A DNA stretch of 64,000 nucleotides from contig NC_090114.1 in assembly GCF_023973825.1 (NCBI RefSeq), forward strand, positions 1,318,501-1,382,500, read 5' to 3'. This DNA comes from Plasmodium brasilianum. Taxonomy: Eukaryota > Apicomplexa > Aconoidasida > Haemosporida > Plasmodiidae. The translations under genes and the position numbers were made by a program. Positions 38,228-51,352 of this stretch are shown in pieces. The first letter of the stretch is position 1, and every line of letters starts with the position of its first letter. The notes below the pieces were generated by a model. It was not told the DNA's origin. It was given only the letters and a program-made list of their open reading frames with translations, and ran no database searches.

Positions 38228-41200
38228 TTTTTATCTGAACTTGACTCTATTTAATAAAGTAATATATTCAGTAACGAAAAAATTAACGAAAACATAATAT
38301 AATTCTAATAAAAAAGGATAGATTATTTATTTATTATTATTTTTTTCTTTTTGTATTTTATTTTTTCATAAAAACATAAAAAATGTAAATAATTTATTTT
38401 ATAACACAGATAAAGAAAAATAACTTTTAAAATGTATTATAAAAACTTTATCTTATTGTTATTTATAAAGAACTAATTTTCATTGGAAAAATATAATTTC
38501 ACTTCATCTATAAATATTAAAAATATATGAAATAATTATTTAAAATAGTAATGTAATTAAACGATTTTTAAAAAAAAATTTTCAAAAAAAAATAAAAAAA
38601 ATATACATATGATTTCTTAATATTGGTGTATAGAGAGATTATATAGAATATATAACGTAGAGAATATATATAATGCATTTTTGAACATTTTAAGAGAGGA
38701 AAATTATATTTTATTGATGCTTTCCTGTTAATAATAATAAATTTATAAACATAATATTTTGGAAAAACTTGTTAATTCTAAATAAAATATTAATCATTTT
38801 AAAAATATAATAATAATAAATGAAGAATAGTACATAAAACATTATGAGTTTCATTGTTCATAGTAGTTGCATGATTTACTATCTAAATATATTCATTTTT
38901 TAATATAATATTTCTCACATGGAGAACACTATTTGTAATAATCTACTTAATCTATAAAATATATATATTATGAATTTAAATAAACAGTGATTTTTAATTT
39001 TTATATCATTATTTTTGATAATAATAATAATAATTTTTAATTAACTTTAATATGTAGAATTATTTTTATGTGAAGTATATTTGAAATTTATATACAGCAT
39101 ATAATTTGTACATAACAAATAAGAAATAATAGCAATATAATCTACTAACACACATATTATAAGAACTGTTCTATTTATTACATTAGGAACAATATATTAT
39201 TTTTTATTTATTCTTTTAATAGCACATAATGATTGAAGCGTATTTTAAAGGCGTAGGATAATAAATGGACATAAATATATAAATTAGAATTTGTTAAACA
39301 TGTCATTATTATTTAAAACACATTATAACCAAATATTATGTTCATTATTTGTTTTAAATCTCAGAATCATTTTGTCAATATAAAATTAAAAAAAATCATT
39401 ATAATCAAATGGAATAATATATTATATAATTTTACACTTTATAAAATATTATTCTTCAAAGTAAATAAAAAGCAGTATTAAAAACAAATTCTTTTAAATT
39501 AACAGAAACATACATTTATAGATTTACTATAGGTTTACGTATACATTATTGGTATGAAGCATTTACAAAGATTCTTATTTATTTCATCTTATATTTTCAT
39601 ACAATTTATCCTTATAAAGTTTTTATTTTCATTAAATATTTTTATATAAAATATAAGTAAACACATTTTTAAAATTTATAATAATCCGTATATATCTTAT
39701 TAAATATAATATAGAAAATAAGTATATCATATAATAAAAATCTGCTAAACATTTGATTATAAATAGCCTTTTTCATTTTTAATGGTTTTTTGATCCTTTT
39801 TTTTTTTAAAATATATATATATATATATTTATCTAAAATATTTATTCCTTTTATAAATTAGGAAATAATATAAAAGTACATTATTTTTTTGTAATGTATT
39901 TATTTTCTCATTAATAAGGACATGTACTATAAGTGTATTTTGTTCTTATATGCATGTCTAAATAAAGGTTTTATACTTTTCTAATTATATCTTTTTTATA
40001 TATAATAAACAATATAATTAATATTAATACATACTAATAAAATATGCTTAAATATAAAATAATATTAAACTTAAAAGTTCATAATGTTTTACATTATTTA
40101 TTCTATGTACATATTAAATTATATGCAAAAAACAAAGTGTTAATTTAAATATTTAGCTTTTACTGAATGTAATATATGGTTTGTGTTTTTACAATTATAA
40201 TGTATTTAACGGTACCAACGTTTTTGTCTTTTTACAAAAATAAAAACTTTGATAATTTTTATAATTTAACATAAAAATTTTATGTTTTACTATTTTTAAA
40301 AAGTTCCATTTCTTCAGTTAATATATAAAGTTCTTATATATATTATGAAATATATTAATGGTTTTATATTAATTATATAATAGTTATGTTTTACAAAGGG
40401 GAAAAAATATCTGTATGAAATTTTAAAACTCTGTGTTTAAATACGATACGCGTAAAAATCATATAACAATTTTAAAAAATGTACCGATTTTTTAAATTTT
40501 CAATAATATATATGAATGAATTAAATATCAACGAATCCTATGTATTGCAAAACCTTCACTTAGGTGGTAAAAATCACAAAAATAAGCATCTTACGATATT
40601 AATGAATATCAGTACATCTCTTTATTTTCAACAAATAAGATAAATGATTATTGGAACATTTTTCATATAATTTGTTTGTATTATAAATATAAATTATTCC
40701 ACTTAAAATTGAGAGAATATAAATGCAGTCTTGTAAAATATTATCATACGATATTACTGTTAAGTGTTGTATTTACAAATATGTAATTTTTTTAATTCTC
40801 GTTTATTACTATGGGTTTTTTTATTTTTTTTCATTAAGACAAAATAAATATATATTGAAATATTCAGATTAAGAGAATTTCTAAATGTTTATAAATCGTT
40901 TTGAAAAGTTTATATATATTCGGATTACACAAGTTGTTCAATAACCTATCTTACGATACAAAATTATTACTCATAAATTTTCATTTATATATATCATTAT
41001 GCATGGATAAAAGTTATGAACATGTTAAGTGAAATATTTATTAAAAAAATATAAAAAAAGAAAAAAAGTTTAAATAAATTTTTTTATAATAATTATGTAT
41101 AAAAAATAATACAAAAGTGAGCATTATACCAAGGGAACTATGAAATACTCATATAGAACTATGTTGATAGAAATGTTTAACAAGATAAAAATAGTTAAAT

Positions 41201-44200
41201 GTTAAAGAATAATTATTTTACATAAATTTGTATTTTGTGAAGGAGACATTATAACATAATAAAAATATGTAAATATTAATTACATAAACACCATTAATTT
41301 TATTGCTCACAATTAACACAGTTAAAATATTTAGTATTTATGATGAAAAGTACATCCGTATAATATATATGTTCAAAGAAAATTCAATAAATAAATATGC
41401 ATATCTTTACCTTTAAGTATGGTATGAAAATAGAATATTCATTATATTATCAAAAACTAGTTATAATAGGTTTATCCCATATTTGAACATATTAATAATA
41501 TATAAATAATACTTTACGAATCATTTTAATTAAATTGTCAAAAATGCTATAAAATATGGAAATCATATTTTGAAATATCAGTAGCATAACCATAGAAAGG
41601 CATGCTAAATTATAAATAGAACGATTATATATAATAAAATAGAGTTAAATGGAAATAATTAAAATTTAACAATAACATTACATATATTTTATTATGTTAA
41701 TCTATATAAAAATAAATGATTGCAATTATTAGTAAAATGATATATAAAGGCAAGCTTATTCTATGGTATCTTGCTATTGTATGTTCAGTTATATAAGTAA
41801 AAAGTTATATATTACATTAAAATATATTTATCATAAAATAAATATTTTTATTATATTTTTTAATATAATTATTCCATAAAAATACATTCACTAGTTGAAT
41901 ATATTGATAATTATAAACACTAATATAAAGTGGTGTGAAGAGAAAATTTAAATACTTGGTCCCTTTTTATAGTAATGTATACCCCAGTTATTACAATGAA
42001 CACTTATACATAATAAGTATAGTCAAATTAGTATATGTTATTTACGGGTAACTACATAATGTTAAATTAGATTTTCCTTTTATTTATATTTTAATATGTA
42101 ACCTGCGATAATTATATGGATAAATATATTGAGATCTTATTAGTGTAATTTCTGTGATAAATTTACATGTAAACATATACATTTTAATGTTAAATAATAT
42201 TTTTTAAGTAAATAAAATAATCATAATATTTTGAAGGAATATTCAAAAATTCTTATGAGTATTCATTAATATTTCATTAATTTAAATTAAATGTTATGTA
42301 TAAACTGAAGAATCAAGCAATAATTGTTATCATATAAAAAAGAAGTCATCAGAAATACCTTAACAAAGAAAAATATTTATTTTATATACTTATGAAATAG
42401 TAAAAATAAAATATAATAATATTGTTATGTAATATATGAAAACTAATTTTATGTATCTCTTTATATAACCTTTCAAATTTTTGAGAAAATTGTATTTTCA
42501 TTTATATTAGCGCATATTAAGCCACTAATATAAGTTTATCATATAAGCGATATATTAAAATACAACAATTTAGATAAAAAATGCCTTAAAACATGATAAT
42601 TAATTTTTACATTTATTATCCTGTATATAATTATTAAGAAATTTATTTTAAAAAAAATGCGTAAAACAAAAAAAATAAAAATGGCATAAAAATAAATTTA
42701 AAAAATTAAAAAATACATGGAACCACTAATTAATATATTGATTGAACATGAATATTATAACTTAACTGTTTTTGTTAAGCAATTTTTGACAAAAAATTAA
42801 TTATCAATTAATATAAATTTTTTTTTTTTTTTTTTTAATTTTCTCTATATTCATTATCTCTTTTTCAAGTGTTTTAAATTATATATCAAAACTATAAATA
42901 ATATATTTACATTATAATAGAATAACATATGTAGTTGATAATACGAATGAATATTCTGTATTTTCATTTAATAATTCATTACTTAAAAGGTATATAAAAA
43001 CAATAAAAGAGCTTTTATATATTTCCTGGTAAGACAATATTTATTAATGGACTTAGTGGGATATTTTCATATAATTATTAAATGTTGAACAAATATAGAA
43101 AAAAAAGGCAATTTTTTAACCTATTATTCGAATATGTCTATAAATAATTAAAAAATAATAATTGTAAACCTTCAATATTTTTCTTTTATTTAATTTAATA
43201 TAATATTCTATTTATACAAAATTCATATATTATTATTTTTTATAACAATGTTCTAATCAATTATATTTTTGTTTAACGAGTTAGTAAAATTAATTTTTTT
43301 ATAAGTATATCGTAATAATATTTCATATGATGAATAAGATTCAAAATATTTTTCATTAATATACTTAAATATACTTTTTATTAAAATTTAGTCCGAATGG
43401 GATTATTACTATCAAATAGTGGTACTCTAAGCATATTCAGAAAAACATATATATATTATAAATTATAGCACATTAAAACTATTCACTAAAATAATATATA
43501 TAATAAATTATCAATATTTATGTAGTCGACATATATATTATTAAATGTCATAATTACAATTAAATGATAATCAACTTGAACTAAATCAACAATTTAGTAT
43601 AATTTATATATTATTAATTTTTATTTTTGTATACGTCATACTAAATATAAAAAACAGCTAACAAAATAATTATAACTACATAATTATATATCTTAAACAT
43701 AGACAACATATAAGGTATAATAAAGAAGAAACCTACTATCACTGTTATTAATTATTTAATTTATAGATTACTTATTTTCAGGAAATCAAAAGATTAAAAA
43801 GTATTAATTACATTATTAGGGATAGTAATATTTTTATGTATGTAACTGTATTAATAAAAACAAAAATCATATAAAAAAGGACTCAATACACATATTAATG
43901 AAAATTTTACACATGAATTTCATGTAACTTATTAAGTTACTAATACTTAATTTTTTGTTGTTATCTATTTGCATTTTGAATTATAAAGAGAACATGAATT
44001 TTACATAAATACATATTCTTAACAGTGATTTAACACCGAAATGTGGTTAGGATATATCTCCTCTTGTGATATATAGTTTTCGGGTAATAGGAGATTATAA
44101 TATAAACTAATTATTATTTTAATTTTTTTTTAGTTCTCATGTATTTTCTTATGTAATTGATAATTTTATATTCTCTGCTATTATATATTAACTTAAAATT

Positions 44201-44423
44201 ACAGCATTAAAAAATAAAAAGATGGATAATTGTATTTTTCTTTAAGATGCTTATTTACAACAATCCGTAGTAATAATTAGTGGAATTAAGAAATGGTTAA
44301 ATTTTAGTGGTTTTAAATATTTCTAAATTTATATGTTAGTTTACTGGTTATAGGAAAAAGGGACAAAAAAACTTACGTAAAAATTAAAACATAAATAATC
44401 TCTAAAATTTCTTTTGTGTTTAG
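38228..44423. other. Intergenic AT-rich DNA
   Basis: No gene is supported. It holds the conserved block at 38991-39080, an (AT)n at about 39811-39829 and a T19 run at about 42819-42837. A possible first exon of the STP1 gene at 44222 reads MDNCIFL and then stops. Confidence 0.45.
38991..39080 (-). promoter_or_regulatory. Conserved block about 0.76-0.85 kb upstream of fam-l relic
   Basis: ATCATTATTTTTGATAATAA followed by TTTTTAATTAACTTTAATATGTAGAATTATTTTTATGTGAA parallels the block at 11241-11400 (CATAATTTTTGAAAATTATA, TTTTTCATTAAGTTTAAT, ATTATTTCTAAATGAA). The palindrome core is replaced by an (ATA)n stretch. The relic it precedes is too decayed to use it. Confidence 0.4.
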
Positions 44424-44441
44424 GATCTGACTGGACTAGGT

Positions 44442-46848
44442 ATGGGATCAGTATATTACCTTAAGGAGGCTAAATTTAAAAAGATTCTTAAAGAAGCAAA
44501 AACTAGAACTGATACCTTAAAACAGGTGAAAAATAAAAATGAATTTAGAAACAACTGCTTAAATTTAGCTGATTATATAATTAAGGAAAAGACTGCACCA
44601 CAACATTTTAGCCAAAATAATTGGGAAAGAGCACTAATAAATTGGCTAAAACCTAAATATGAAGGTCTAAAAAAGTATGGAGGATGCCCTGTAATATTAA
44701 AAGATAATGATAAAGAACTTTTAAAATTAAAATATGATGCAGATGATTTCTATGAACAAAAAATAAGAACGGAGAGAAAGCTGAAAGCTTTCGGAAAGAA
44801 CCAAGAGGATTCATATATTTGTAATAATGATGCTAAATGTAAAAGTACATGTAAGGAATATAATGAGTGGATTAAAAATAGAGAGGAATATTTTAAGGAA
44901 AAGAAAAGCTTTATTGAAAGAAATTCAAAAATTAATAATGCAAATATCTCTTTTCGTAATCCAATAAATGACTTACTGAATCCTGAAACATTTAATATAT
45001 TTCCTAAATGCTCAATCTTGGAACCCCCAGAAAATGGTCAACTGCAACCTGAAGAACATGCAAAAGGTTCAGAAAAAGTTCAAACTGTATCGGAAAGTCC
45101 ATCTGAATTTCAAGATCAATCGGATAAGGTAGTTGAAATTCTACGAAAAGTAGAAACTGAAGTTGAACCGGTATCTACAGGTGAAGAACAATCGCAATAC
45201 CAAACAACGCCTCTATCTGAGCCTTCATCTATGGAAATAACAACTAACCAACCTAAAGATTTACAATCTGTATCAGATGAAAAATCACAAATTCTTGAAG
45301 GTCCTGAAACTGGAGATCTAAGTTTACAAGGAGATACGGCACCTTCTCCAAAAGTTCAAGTTTCAGGAAAAGCTGAAGATAGTCGTGCTGCTTTTGGAAA
45401 TTCATCACAATTAATTACGAATTCCCCATTTGTTGATTCTTCCGAACTTCCTGAAATTGAAGGTAAATTAATGCTACTTATTTTTCTATTTTTGAAATAA
45501 ATACAATAAATAACGCCCATTTTCAAAATGCAGTTAAAAATAAACTAGGATATCCCCATATGGAACATATATCATCCATTTTTATGGGTTTTGTAATTAT
45601 TATTGTCATTTCCATTTTTATTAAAGTAAAATAATGTTTAAATATTAAAAATATGATTACCATTTGACTGCTGTAATAAATTATTTTATGATTCAATTTT
45701 TTTTTATGTTGTAGTGCGCTTTAGTAGGGCTACATAAAAAAAAGAAAAAGATAAAAAGAAAACAAGTGAAATTTCTGAAAATAAGGGTACCTTCATATTT
45801 TGACAGAAAAAGTGAATTTTCATCACATGATCATTTGGAACATCAAATATATGATGATAAGGAAATCATAAAAAAAATAAAAATTCATGAAAGTGACGTG
45901 ATAAAAAATACAGAAGAATTAAAGAGAAAAAAGGAGGGATCAAAAACTATTATAGAAGTGCATATGGAAGTATTAAAAAAAATCAGAAATGATGAGTGGG
46001 AATTTAACAAAGACGAATTTTTAGATATATGCCTAGAACATTTCAAAAAAGAAGAATATAAAACTTATCATAATTTAACAGATGATGAACTAATGGAAAA
46101 TGTTCAAAATAGAAATGATATTGAAAAACAAAAAATTTTATGGAATAAATGGTTAGAAGAACACAGAAACATATCTGATAAATTAACAAGGGAAGAATGG
46201 TTCAATAATTTGAAAAATGAATGGAAAAAAGAACTTTTTATAAAAAAGAGTGAAGAATTAAACTCAAACCTTTTAGATGAAATTTACAAAATTCCATATC
46301 TCGAAAGAGAAAAAGATTTATGGAAGCAGTGGATATCAAAAAATCGTTATATTATAGAACAATATTTGGAAAAGGATTGGTTTAAAGGTAAAGATGAAAA
46401 ACTCCAGAATATTTCAGATATAATTGAAGCTCTAGGAAATAACTATGGTCTATCACTAATAAATATAGAAGAACTGGATATTAAAGAATGCTATGAAGAT
46501 TTATATAAATATTTAAAAAGAAAAATATTAGAAAAATTGTGTATATTCGTATTTATAAAGATATTAGAAGAATGCAAAAAAGAAGAGAATATAGAAAATA
46601 ATGAATTATATTTAGATAGTTCCATAAATAAATGGAAAATAGAAGGAAATTCATATGAAAAATCACAGATATTAAAAAATTTAATTGAAACTAACAGTAG
46701 CGCTTCGGAAAGCAGTAAAAGCATGGAAATTCATAATTATATATGGGAAGACTGTTTGAGAAAAGATTTAGAAAATTGGATAATAGAAGATGATACATAT
46801 GTAAATTTCACATATAATGAAGCAATGAAAATAAATCTAATCAAATAG
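44442..46848 (+). CDS. STP1: STP1/SURFIN-family membrane protein, three exons, 5' end uncertain
   Basis: Exons are 44442(or 44424)-45462, 45534-45625 and 45715-46848. Donor G/GTAAAT joins acceptor AAAATGCAG in phase 1; donor GTAAAA joins acceptor TATGTTGTAG in phase 0. From the ATG at 44442 the product is 748 aa. Residues 1-195 form the STP1 ectodomain (MGSVYYLKEAKFKKILKEAK; Cys at 39, 82, 127, 133, 137, 190; GGCPVI and LKYDADDF motifs). Residues about 195-335 are a Pro/Ser/Glu/Gln-rich linker. Exon 2 carries one membrane segment (IFMGFVIIIVISIFIK, about 355-370). Exon 3 is a lysine-rich, tryptophan-rich cytoplasmic domain typical of SURFIN/STP1 (VHMEVLKKIRNDEWEF, WNKWLEEHR, REEWFNNLKNEWKK, LWKQWISKNR). 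The in-frame TAG at 44421 coincides with a TTTAG acceptor, so an upstream exon is likely, but the obvious candidate at 44222 hits a stop. SURFIN/STP1 proteins are surface-associated on infected cells or merozoites; the role here is unproven. Confidence 0.87.
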
Positions 46849-49800
46849 TAAAATAATTTATCCTTGGAACTGAAAAGGAACAATTCAAAATATAGTCTAG
46901 TCATATTAAAGTGATATATCATAATGTCGATGAAACTATTTTCTTAAATTTTTTTTCTAAGGGGAATAAAGAAAAAAACAATATGAAGTAATTAGTAGTA
47001 TAAAAGAAAAAACCAAGTCTAGAGTATAAAGGTCGAAGTGGATTTATTTAAAAAACATTCTAATTATATATAATTTTTACTTTTATAAGTACATCTATAA
47101 AAAAGTTATATTGAGGATTGATACGAAAAAAATAAAAAGACTTTTAATGTATACTTTTAAAAAAAAAAAAGCTTATGCATTAAATATTAATCTGTGAAAT
47201 TTTGAGCTAAATTTTTTTAATTATCCTTTAATATGTAATTTCCTTCTTTGGTATTATTAGATATACTGAATTTATAGAATATATTTTTAACGAATATATT
47301 TCTTTTGTATATATATGTTAGCGTAATAAATAATATAATATAGATAACTAGATTCCCACAAATATTAGCATCAAAGTACGGCTTAAGTTTCTCCATAAAA
47401 ATTTTACTTATATATATGTATATATGTTTTTTTTTTTAATGTATAATTCTTTTAATCTTTTACTTTATTTAAAATTTAAACATTATAAAAATATAATATT
47501 ATGTTTTTCCTTAGAAGAAAAAATATTTTAGTATGTTTAATAATAAGATAATATTTAATGCACCAAGGATAAAGAAATTATTAGTAACAATAATAATTAG
47601 TTTTTCTAATATATTAATGTATAATAAAAACCCATGTTATGTTTAATAGAAATCTTTGTTACGTTTAATATATATAAGGATTTTTTGGATTTTTTATTAT
47701 CAGAATGTGTAGTATAACATATATAATATAATTAATCTTTAATTAATAAGAATTAATGAATAATATACAAATAATAAATAATTTCCTAAGGAAGATGTAC
47801 AATAAGCTTAGTTTATTATAGTTTATTATTTTCCTTATTTAAAAATCTCTATATATATAGAAGAAAAAAAAAAATATATATAGTCTTCTTTGAGCAAATA
47901 TATGTTAGATATATATGATAAACAATAACCTAAAAGATTAAAATATTTTCCAGTATATGGGAAATATGATCGAATCTGTTAAATTAATTCTAAAAGAATA
48001 TTATATAAAATTATATGGATATAATTTGCATAAATAAATATTAATATTTGTATATATATGCATACATTATTTTAACTATACGTATATGTATATATATATA
48101 TATATATATAATAAGTATAGCATATTTACTAACACATACTATATTACTATTCTTGTGTATTATATTATAACAATTGTTAAAATATTTAAGGGTTAAATAT
48201 AAATCATCGTTATATTGAAATTTAATGTTTTATTTATATATTCCGATTAAATTATTCTTAGAACTGTAGAACATGTAATTAACTTATTTTCTTTTGTTTT
48301 ATATTATTTTTTTTTTTCTTTGTTATATAATTGCACTAGAAAAAAGAAAAATTATTCTTAAATTTTACTTTTTAAGAAAATCAGAATAATCTTTAAAGTA
48401 ATTTATGTCAAAATTTTTATTTACAAAATGTTTGAACAAATACATATAACATTATATGAAGAACAACAAAAATGAAGTACAATATTATTATTAATGAAAG
48501 TTGAGTATTCTACTTCTTTGAATTTAGCGTAACAGTTAATATATTATATATAGAATTCAAGAAAAATTGAACTTTTTTAAATTATGTTTTATCCAAAGTA
48601 AAGATTTATTATATGAAACTCTCTTTATGAACTGTAAATCATTAAGAAAGTTGTGACAGATACTTAATTATTACAGTTTGAAATGTAAACTAATAATAAA
48701 TATTACAGAACTCCATAAATATAAGTTTATTTTATATATTTGAGAGAATTATCTTTAGAAAATTTTATGAAAAAATATTTTTACATACAAATCAATTTCA
48801 TTGTTTTTAAAAAATAAAAAAATTTTATCCATACAAGAATACTATGGCTATATATGAGTAAGTTAGCAAAAATTCATTAATTTTTATGTATAAATATTAT
48901 GAGGGTATTTTTTATTGAGCTTTATATATAAATGATATTTCCGTTAAATTATCATAGGTATTTCGTCATATTTTATCTTACTTTATAAAATATAAATACA
49001 TTAATATTAATATAAGATTTATTATGTATACAATACATATAAAAAATAAAATAAGGGAACTCATTTTTTTATATCTCCTGATATATAATTAATTCTCTAA
49101 ATATAAAAAAAAATTATTTTTTACAATTTAAATATATATAAGTATATATTAATGAATGAAATAGTTAAACGTGCAATGTACGATTTACTATAAACACATT
49201 AAATGTATGAAAGTGGAATTTGTCGTTGTAATTATTAATATATTATATAGAAAATATATTTAATAAGTAGGATATGTATATATATATATATATACTCTTT
49301 CAATGTATATAAGTAAATCATTCTGTACTTATAAAATAAGTGAGGAAATTAATAACATTTTAGTACTATATTTTAAAAATAATATATATTATTTCACCTA
49401 ATCATTCTTTATTGAAAATTACTGTGAATCGCTTTTTTATACTTCGCAACTGTGATGTATTTGCTTTACTGTATCCTAGTAAAGCCATTTTTCTATCTTG
49501 TTATAAGTATTTTATTATTGTACATCATAAACTAGGAAATAAATCCATGATAAGGCATCATTAAATGATCATTTTATTTTGTTCATAAAATTATTTATAA
49601 CATATATATATATATCTTGAATTATATTTTTTATTATAATCCAAAGTATTTTATAAAAAAATACTTTATTATTAAAATTTTTATTTTTAATATTTTTTCT
49701 TAATATTTTATATTGTTAAAACACGTGAATTCATATTAACGGTTCTGAATATTTAAACCGCATAAGAAAATTATTTCTTATATTATTTAAAAAAGAACAG

Positions 49801-50520
49801 AACATTAATTTATCTTATACAACAGAAAAAGTAACCTCAATATATTTTTTATCGAAACCATTATATTAAGCACTTTTGCATAGTATATATAATTCTTTCA
49901 TATTGTGCATATTGCTTTTTACTTGAATTTTATGAAATAATACATATTATATATATATTTTATCCTAATTATATTATGCTTACTGCAAAATATTTAAAAA
50001 ATTTATTGCAAGTATGCCTCTAGCTAACTTCAGAATATTTATTATTATTTTAATCGCAAGAGAGAAATTTTAAGTGGTATGCTTTCTAGGTTAACTTTTA
50101 TATATAATGTCATATAACGTTATTAAATTTTATCTATTTTTATAACCACTTTAAAAAATATGTTTATTACATAGACGTTATATTATTATAAATTAATTTT
50201 TTTACAAGAAGTCTAATTGCAATAATTACATATTTTTGAAGCTTTTAAAAATCCTTCTCTATTTTATAATTTTAATAAATTATATTTTTATGCAGAAAAT
50301 TTACTAACATATTTTTATTTGATTCATTATTTCCGTTTTTACTATTGAATATATGGTATATTTATCATTAAATAAAGAAAGGTAAAAATTTTAAAATTTT
50401 AAAGTTGTAGAAATAATAAAGAGAAATTATAAAATATCTTCTATTGTATATTACTGAAAAAGTTATATAGATAGAAATTCTAATATCTCAAAAGATTTAG
50501 AATTTATAAAAAATTTTGGA
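46849..50520. other. Intergenic AT-rich DNA
   Basis: No gene was recognised. (AT)n runs lie at about 48083-48111 and 49277-49294. The last 130 bp resemble the 5' flank of the pseudogene at 27768. Confidence 0.45.
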
Positions 50521-51352
50521 ATGTCGGCACAAACAAATAAATTCTTCTACTCTAAACTTTTCTTATTTGCCCTAATATTATGGATATATCTTAACTCCTA
50601 TAAGGTAGGATAATTATTAAATTCTATATTTTTTATTCTTTTTTTATAATCCCACATTTTCATTTTAAAATAAAGATTTGTTAATATGGAAATAGAGATA
50701 ATTTTTAGAATGTAAATTTTCTCTAATTTTTAACCAAATACTGGAAAATCATGGAATAAGAAAATCATCATTAGTAATACAGTAGATGTAAGGATACTCA
50801 GATTACTGTGTGGAAAAATATACAAAAATCTTAAAGATGTACAATTAACTTTAAAAGGAAATTTTCATGGAAAAATTAAAAAACAATCTAACTCATTAAA
50901 AGAGTATGATAATAATGAAAGAGAATTTGGAAATTTACAAAAAAAATCACCCAAGAAGGAAAAAAATACATCAAAAAAAAAAAATTATGTTATCATCCAT
51001 ATTTGAGCCTTTAAAGAAAATAGATGAAATGTATGAAATGCAACTATTAAAACTATTAGATACTGAATATAAAGAATCAAGTAATTTTAGTGGTTCATAT
51101 ATACGGAAATCCTTAAGGTTCCTTATAGTTTTTTATCCAATTATAACTTGGTTTGTTTGCGCAAAGGTTTTAATTGTGTTACATTATTCTAAGTTTTTAG
51201 GATATGAAAATATTCTACCGCAAGGTTATTATGTATTAGTTCCATTTTTTATTTTAACTGTATTTTATGTTTTCTATAAATTATGGAAAAATATGTACAA
51301 GTGTATAAATAACAAGTTTAATTATATTAGGGTATTCCGAAACCCTTATTAA
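50521..51352 (+). pseudogene. Exported-protein gene copy, probably a pseudogene
   Basis: Exon 1 at 50521-50604 is clean: 28 codons, MSAQTNKFFYSKLFLFALIL leader, donor GTAGGA. Exon 2 should begin near 50734 by comparison with the paralogue at 27988, but the expected acceptor reads TTTTTAA instead of TTTTTAG, and the upstream AG at 50707 would run into a stop. The exon 2 reading (SWNKKIIISNTVDVRILRLL, then GNFHGKIKKQSNSLKEYDN) is in one frame to a TGA at 51004. The rest (LSSIFEPLKKIDEMYEMQLL onwards, two membrane segments FLIVFYPIITWFVCAKVLIV and YVLVPFFILTVFYVFYKLW) is in another frame open from 50906 to 51352. The frames cross within 50905-50985, which includes an A12 run at 50973-50984. VRILRLLCG sits at the export-motif position but is not a canonical PEXEL. 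Confidence 0.75.

Noticed and set aside
46491..46922. Minus-strand ORFs opposite the STP1 third exon
   Set aside because: Antisense shadows of the lysine/tryptophan-rich coding exon.
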